The notes under the pieces were generated by a model, which saw only the letters and a list, made by a program, of their open reading frames with translations, did no database searches and had not been told where the DNA came from. A stretch of DNA of 64,000 nt from Jacaranda mimosifolia (taxonomy: Eukaryota > Streptophyta > Magnoliopsida > Lamiales > Bignoniaceae): positions 27,954,369 through 28,018,368 of the forward strand of contig CM032127.1 of NCBI GenBank assembly GCA_018894105.1. The letters run 5' to 3'. Below, in pieces: positions 58,072 through 64,000 of the stretch. Each line of letters begins with the position of its first letter. Positions within the stretch are counted from its first letter, which is position 1. The position numbers and the translations under genes were made by a program.

Positions 58072-58569
58072 ATTTTAATCATGGTATAGACTGTGATATT
58101 GTGCCATTAATTCGTCAAGAAAAAAAGAAAGAAATAAATAAAGAAATAACACTCTTCTAATTATGTTGTTTACTTTAGGGCTTAGGCTTGTAAATAGGAT
58201 CTTATACCCATGGCAAATACTTGGATTGGAAAAAAGTTCCAAGTTGCAATATTGACTACTTTTTAAGTGATTTTATGTGGGAATGAGTGTGGAAAATTCC
58301 GAACTTTTTTAAGTAAGGTCATAGTTTCTTGGCCATATTTTTGTTTAAGGAAAGAGCACTTTGCATCATTCCTCATTTTGATATAATATATATATATATA
58401 TATATTTTTAAAGGTTAGAGATTAAGGAATAACTGTTCTCTTTCCTACTAATTATTTAACTTTTATTGATTTTAATATATATGAAAATTCGAGAGCATCA
58501 AAAACTAATCCAAAGCTAAAATTCCATTCGAACATCATATCTACCAATGTAGGAACAAAATTCGGCATA

Positions 58570-58609
58570 ACACACACACACACACACATATATATATATG
58601 TGTGTGTGA
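58570..58609. repeat. (CA)n(TA)n(TG)n compound microsatellite
   Basis: The CA run, TA run and TG run together form a near-perfect palindrome able to fold into one long hairpin. Confidence 0.9.
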
Positions 58610-58643
58610 TTTAAAATTAAACCCTTTTGAATTGGAAATTCTT

Positions 58644-59886
58644 TAGGGTTGGCGATAACACAACACGATAACTCGACACAAGTTCGATACGAAAACATTA
58701 AGTTCAGATCGATTTATTTTGGGTTCGAGTCCAATAAGGTTGACAAGAATAAAAATTCGAATAAAATGGTTTGGATTTGGTTGAATTTTAGATTACATGA
58801 ACAACCCAAAATTTAATTTTGGATCACATGACAACCCGAACCCACTTGAACCAAGTCGAGCCAACTCGAATTAAACAAATAAAATTAAAATTTTTTAGGA
58901 GTAAAAATATAAAATAACAAAATAAAACTTGAAATTTTGAACTTTAGCAATATCAAAATTACTACTTTGGTATTTTTTAGTTTATTTATTTTTGCAAATA
59001 TATAGTATGGATGATTATAATTTTATACTGTTTCTAATAGTTATTTTTTAGTATACAAGCGGACATGAAAGTTATTCGGTAAAAAGTTGACAAAACAATG
59101 CTTTAATTACTGAATTATCCTACAAATTTTTCTTAAGCCTTATGCAATGCAAGATTTTGTATATATATTCACATAAATTCTTTCTATTGAGAGGTTATAA
59201 AAACTTCAAAAGACTCAAGCAAGTTTTATGATAAATTATGTGTCTAATTAAAATACTTGTTCACTTATTTGCTTGATGATATATTTTTATTGATTTGCGT
59301 GCTACTTAATTGAATTAATATAAAGTAAAGAAATAATGTCATTGTAAGAAGTATACAAAAGATACAAAAATTAAAGAGAGTGGGTGAATAAAACTTGAAA
59401 AAGTATGTTATTTTTAAAAATAAGTTACATTGTGATTTCAATAGTTTTATAATCTGATAGATACTACAAAATAAAAGGAACAAAAAGTCCTAAAATCAAT
59501 ATCTTATGTGGTTCAGTTAAAATATTTTTAGAAAGCTGCGTGAATTTACGATGAGCATTCCTTACTCCTATTTTAATTTATTAATAATTAAAAATAGATA
59601 AAATTAAAAATAAAAATGCCAAAAAAATTCTAAAAATTAAAACAAATGTTTGAAATAATTATTTTAAATCAGATTAGCAGATTGAATTGGGTGAATTTGA
59701 GTTTGTGAGTTGACCTAAAAAGATCAGGTCAACCCGAATCTGACCTAATACGATTCGGGTTGGGTTAGAGTTAAGTATTTTCAGGTTGTCATCAGGTTGG
59801 GTTGGGTTAAGGTTGATGAAATTAATGTTATACCCCTACTTCAACCTAACCCGAACCCACACGGCCCACCCAAATTGCGACTCCTA
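58644..59886. mobile_element. hAT-like non-autonomous element with 8-bp target duplication
   Basis: Starts TAGGGTTGGCGAT and ends ATTGCGACTCCTA, short imperfect inverted repeats with the TAGG start common in hAT elements. A perfect 8-bp duplication AAATTCTT flanks it (58636-58643 and 59887-59894), the duplication length of hAT. Both ends carry clusters of ACCCGA/GGTTGGGTT-type words (58660-58870 and 59690-59860), and the middle is AT-rich. No transposase frame was recognised. Confidence 0.8.
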
Positions 59887-59894
59887 AAATTCTT

Positions 59895-62760
59895 AGTGTC
59901 GACTTTTTAGAAGATAGACTTATAATATTTTTTTAGTGAGGAAATTTTAAAGATTCAAATTAGTAATTTATATTAGAAATGTATGTTCTATTAACAAGAG
60001 ATAAAGGAGAATATAGTTGAGTATTTTTTAAAAATATTATTCTAATAAAGAATAATTCCCAAACTATTACTCTTCCAAAATTATTTCTATTCTTATTACC
60101 TTATTTTCATATGTATTCTCATGTACGTAAAATTTACCAGTTGGAATTTAAAAATTTTCCTTATTTAAAGGCCCCACCAAAATTTTCCTTATTAAAACTC
60201 TTTTTTTTTTTTTTTTTAAATGGAATTTCACCATCTTCTCAACTCAAAAAGTAGCAAATACGTTTAAGTATCTTTTTTTGTCCTCAATCTACATGTTTCA
60301 ACACTAGCAAAGTAAGAGTCAATCATTAATTTTTTCTTTCCCCCATAGAATATCATAAAATTATAGTAGGAGTTTGTAAAATAAAATTTTATTGATGCTG
60401 CAAATTAATCTTTTAGAAATTCTTAATCTTGCTTCATTTGTTGGATTTATGTAGTTATAAAATAATTTGTTGAGATATCAAATTTTATTGTTCAATATTT
60501 TTATTAACACAAAGTGTGATTACTATGTGATTTATTTTTCAGAACTTATTTTTTAGTTGATTTTTGACTCTTATTTCATGTATTTATCTCCAAATTCTAT
60601 TGACAGAATTTTTGTTGAAATACATGGTCTTATTGGTTTAAAAGTGTCTACGAACTTTGGTTTGGTTTCTTTTTATTAAACTTTGTTATTTGTTGTTGAA
60701 TAAAATTCTGTATTCCAGTTAATGTGATTATTAGCTTGTTAATAAAAGAAAAAAATGAGGTGGAGACCAAATGCCTCACTCATGTATCTTATTTTCTCTC
60801 CTTCTCTTGGGAAAGAAGAACTTAATCACAACTCCAATAAATTTTAGTTAATAAATTCTAGTCGTTTATGGAACAAGAAAAAGAAATATGAATTCTACCT
60901 AATCAATTTTTGATTACATGAAAATACATGTGGAAATAAAAAATAATAGTACGGAAAGTAATTTTAAAAGAGTGATAGTTTGAAAATTATTTTTTATTAA
61001 AATAATATTTTGAAAAAAATACTTGAATATAGTTAATATGATATTTTCATTTTTAGATTTACAAATAATTTGCCCTCCCCCCCCCCCCCCCCCGCCCCTC
61101 TTCTCCCTCTTCTTCTGTTCTATTCGATTTAGTTTTCTTTTTTAGGTGCTAAATCATAAAGTAACTTTTGTACTCATTGAAAAAATTATTAAAAAAATTC
61201 AAAAAAATCATATATTAAAAGTCTAAAAGTATTGACATAGAAACTGTACTTTTAAAATTGTAACGTAAATCATTGAATTTGCAGTATAACTCATAATCAT
61301 TTGAATTTGCAATAATGGAGAGAGTAGTACTTAATTATGAAGGCATTTAGGTGGGAATTAGATATGGTCCAAGTCAAGATATATTGAATTTAATCATTTA
61401 TGTTTCTGAATCTGACCAATAAAATCCTTTTCTCATTTGGAATGTTGCAATGTGCTAAAGTTTGTTACTAAATAATTTAGCATCTTATCACTTATCAATC
61501 TGTCAATCTTATTTTCTTTCTATAAAACCTTGAAGTAGGGACCTATCCAAAAATTAATAGGCCTTGCCTATTTGCTTTGAATTTATTTTTCCAAATTTAT
61601 ATTTGTTACCTTTTGAAAAACAAAAATATTTTATTTGGACAAATTTATAATTAGGTAGTTTTTGGAAGTTGCTTGATATTAGATATCTATTTTAAAAATA
61701 CTACCTCTACATATGTTCAGATAATAAATTACCTATTATCCTAAATCATAAAAAAAAAAAAAAAAAAAATTAACTTTGTGTATTGAGCCAAACATATTTT
61801 GTTTATCATCTATGAGGAATTTTAAATAGGCCTAATCAGTAGATTTGATCTATCTCTATCTCCAATTCTTCTTTTCATCCGATATAACTTACTATTAAAT
61901 TGTTATTTTTATTCATTTTGATATCAAATTGAGGACTTGATAAATTATTTTCTTGCCAAACAATTATAATTCTTTTGTTAATTGATGAAAATTTTAAAAA
62001 AGTTGGCGTTCTCTCTCCCCCCCCCCCCCTTCCTTTTTAATATTTAATTTTTAAGAGCATACAAAAGAGTCATTTGACTTTTTCTATTTGATATTGTATG
62101 AAAATAGAATCGGAATCCTTTCTAAAAATCAATAAATTGTTGACTTCTGCTCTTGGAACGCGCTTACATAGAATCAGAGCTCCAGCTTACAAATAATTAT
62201 TTAGATGCCTTTTTGGCTTTGAGAATTAATATTTATATTAATTGAATCCTTGTTAGGCTTTGATTCACTTAGGTTTGGGTGCTCCTTTTGGTAGACATAA
62301 TTTGTTGGGATCATTGGCATTTTCCTTAATTATTATCTATTTAGGCGTTTTATTTGTTTTTTATGTTTTTCCTCTTAGGGTTTTATTTTGTCATATCATT
62401 GAACCCCTAATTTGAAATTTTATTTTCACATTAAAAATATATATTAATAGTTGATTTTGTTTTTCCTTAGCTTAATAATTAATTTGATTATTTTGTATTA
62501 ATTTACCTTTTATTTAATTATAAAAATAATTTAAGTAAATCAATAATTGAATAATTTGGAGACTCATATGTCTTTTAGGCTCATTACCTTCGAGACAAAA
62601 TGCTTTGTTAGCAAATTACATCCTCTATGGGACTTAGCAGTTCAATAGCTCTTTGACTTGAAAAGTTGCCATTATAGCTAGGATGAGATCTCAAGGTAAT
62701 GATTCTTACCTTTTCTTTTACTTTTCCCCATTACTTAAATTTTCTAACACTTTGGAGTAA
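59895..62760. other. AT-rich intergenic DNA with homopolymer runs
   Basis: No coding support. It contains poly(C)-rich runs at about 61077-61093 and 62017-62029, poly(T) near 60201 and poly(A) near 61750. Confidence 0.55.
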
Positions 62761-63373
62761 GTTACTTTTGGAGAGTCTCAACTTTGAGAGAGAGATTTTG
62801 TGAGGGAGATGTAGGGTAATAGGATAAACTAGATTTAAAGTTTGGAGTCATAGTGGGAATCATCGGTGACCATCAGCATGAGGCTAGCTACTTCCATGAG
62901 GTAGAGACGGCAAGGGTGTTGCCCTGAAGGTGCGATCGATCGTCCCACAAATGGCCGATTATGGGTTGGGCACACAGGTTGCTTTGGCGTGGGTAGCTGT
63001 TGAGGCTGGTGCCCTCTTGGGCAACTCCATCTCTAGGTTGCCTGTCATTTTGGACAGCTGCAATAGTGCCAAGTTAATTCAAGTTTATAGGAGTCGTCCT
63101 TCTCTAGATGTTGTTGTGTTTTCTGAGATCGAATACCCCTTTAGGTGCATCATCTACCCCAGTCTTGGATCATAGAGTTGTGCATCAAGAACACATTTAG
63201 TAGTTTTTAATTATTGAGTCATCTTATTCATCAAAATTAATATATGATTCAGAGAGTTAGTCTAGAAAAGAGGACTCTTTTGATGGGGGATTCAAGGATG
63301 CTCCTATTGAAAATATGAGTCTTACTAGAGCTACCAATTTGTTTAGTTCGCTTACTATGGGGAGTTAGAGTTA
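62761..63373 (+). other. Leader of the right-edge gypsy accessory region
   Basis: GC content rises relative to the left. Frames such as 62930-63175 are open but not recognised. The stretch probably belongs to the same retroelement as the accessory ORF that follows. Confidence 0.35.
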
Positions 63374-64000
63374 TTGAGACATAGAGTCTATCATAACTAC
63401 GAGTTTGAGTTTATTCTTCCCTCATTAGAAGATCGCATCGTGTCGTCTCCTCTGGGGTACCTTACTATTTTTAATGGGTACTTTAATAGTGAACTCTTCT
63501 TTTCTCAGAATCCCTTGTTGTTAGAGATTCTTAGGAGTTATGGAATGTGCTTAAGTCAATTTGCTCTAAAATCTTTCGTGTACTTTGTGGGGGTTTCAAC
63601 ACTATTTTAGAGAGTTAGATCTTTCCATTTTCTTAGATAGTTTTCATTTTCTTTTCATAATACAGCAGATTCCAAATGAGGCTATTTTTATTTTATTCTC
63701 TAGGTCGGCTTGTAGGATTTTAAGTGGATTGCCTTCTTGTAGAGGGTCTTGGAAGAATAATTTTTTCTTTTTGAGAGATGATGGTTGAGGAGCCCCTTGA
63801 GTTTGGAGTAGTTTGTCTTCATTGAGGCATCTGTGGAAGTTTCATCATGATCGTTGTTTTGAGGAGGCTCGGCTATTTACCACTTCTTTTTGACTCACTT
63901 ATATGTTTCCTATTAGTACTTAGCAAACTTTTTCCCATACGTGTACTTGTTCTTACATTTAGGCTTTCTCCTCGGCATTTATATTATTTTTCTTGATTTC
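63374..64000 (+). pseudogene. Second Tat-type accessory ORF remnant, cut by the window edge
   Basis: The 63374-63610 frame has YEFEFILPSLEDRIVSSPLG, YLTIFNGYFNSELFF, LLEILRSYGMCLSQFALKSF and VYFVGVSTLF. A one-base shift near 63600 leads to FRELDLSIFLDSFHFLF, QIPNEAIFILFSRSACRILS and SWKNNFFFLRDDG, then a stop (63786) with readable sequence beyond. This is the same PF04195-like accessory protein family as 41736-44168, but a different subfamily by wording. The orientation of its parent element cannot be told, because pol and LTRs lie outside the window. Confidence 0.68.

Overview
The window looks like a repeat-rich intergenic block of a plant nuclear genome, most likely a eudicot. It is AT-rich and full of microsatellites. 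It is built from plant-specific transposon families: Sirevirus and Tork-like Ty1/copia, Athila, Tat and Tekay-type Ty3/gypsy, L1-like LINEs, CACTA, hAT and PIF/Harbinger-like elements. I see no intact protein-coding gene, rRNA or tRNA. The only candidate host coding sequence is a short terminal exon at the left edge (45-103).

Layout. 1-2433: possible gene end, then AT-rich DNA. 2434-15034: a complete 12.6-kb non-autonomous CACTA element (3-bp TSD TGA) carrying a decayed LINE (about 3480-7450), a GGCC-rich array, an AT-rich repeat field and a nested Tekay-type LTR (11516-14436). 15447-17894: two LTR fragments. 17895-38364: a 5'-truncated Sirevirus-like copia element. It is split by a second CACTA element (18547-28683) and by an inverted Tekay-type solo LTR (32035-34907, TSD AAAAG). 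It ends in a 3' LTR (36900-38364). 38400-54280: a decayed Tork-like copia element split by a whole Athila element (39529-53425, TSD GAGAA). The Athila element contains a partial Tat element in reverse (40563 to about 46085), a Tekay pol-LTR fragment (about 46090-47870) and, in its 3' LTR, a PIF/Harbinger-like insertion (51007-52486, TSD TAA). 54281-64000: mostly non-coding, with a hAT-like element (58644-59886, TSD AAATTCTT) and, at the right edge, a second copy of the Tat-type accessory coding region.

The most unusual object is the second CACTA element. On its minus strand it holds gene fragments that still have exon-intron structure: five consecutive exons of a MO25-like protein, one exon resembling chloroplast TIC110, and one clean exon of an unidentified gene. 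This makes it a gene-capturing (Pack-type) CACTA element. The other notable unit is the antisense accessory ORF of the Tat element, which has its own TATA-like box and poly(A) signal and faces the pol gene across a minisatellite.

Order of events from the nesting: the copia elements came first; CACTA-2 and the Tekay solo LTR then entered the Sirevirus; Athila entered the Tork-like copia; the Tat/Tekay material entered the Athila 5' LTR; the PIF-like element entered the Athila 3' LTR. All retroelement coding regions carry stops and frameshifts.
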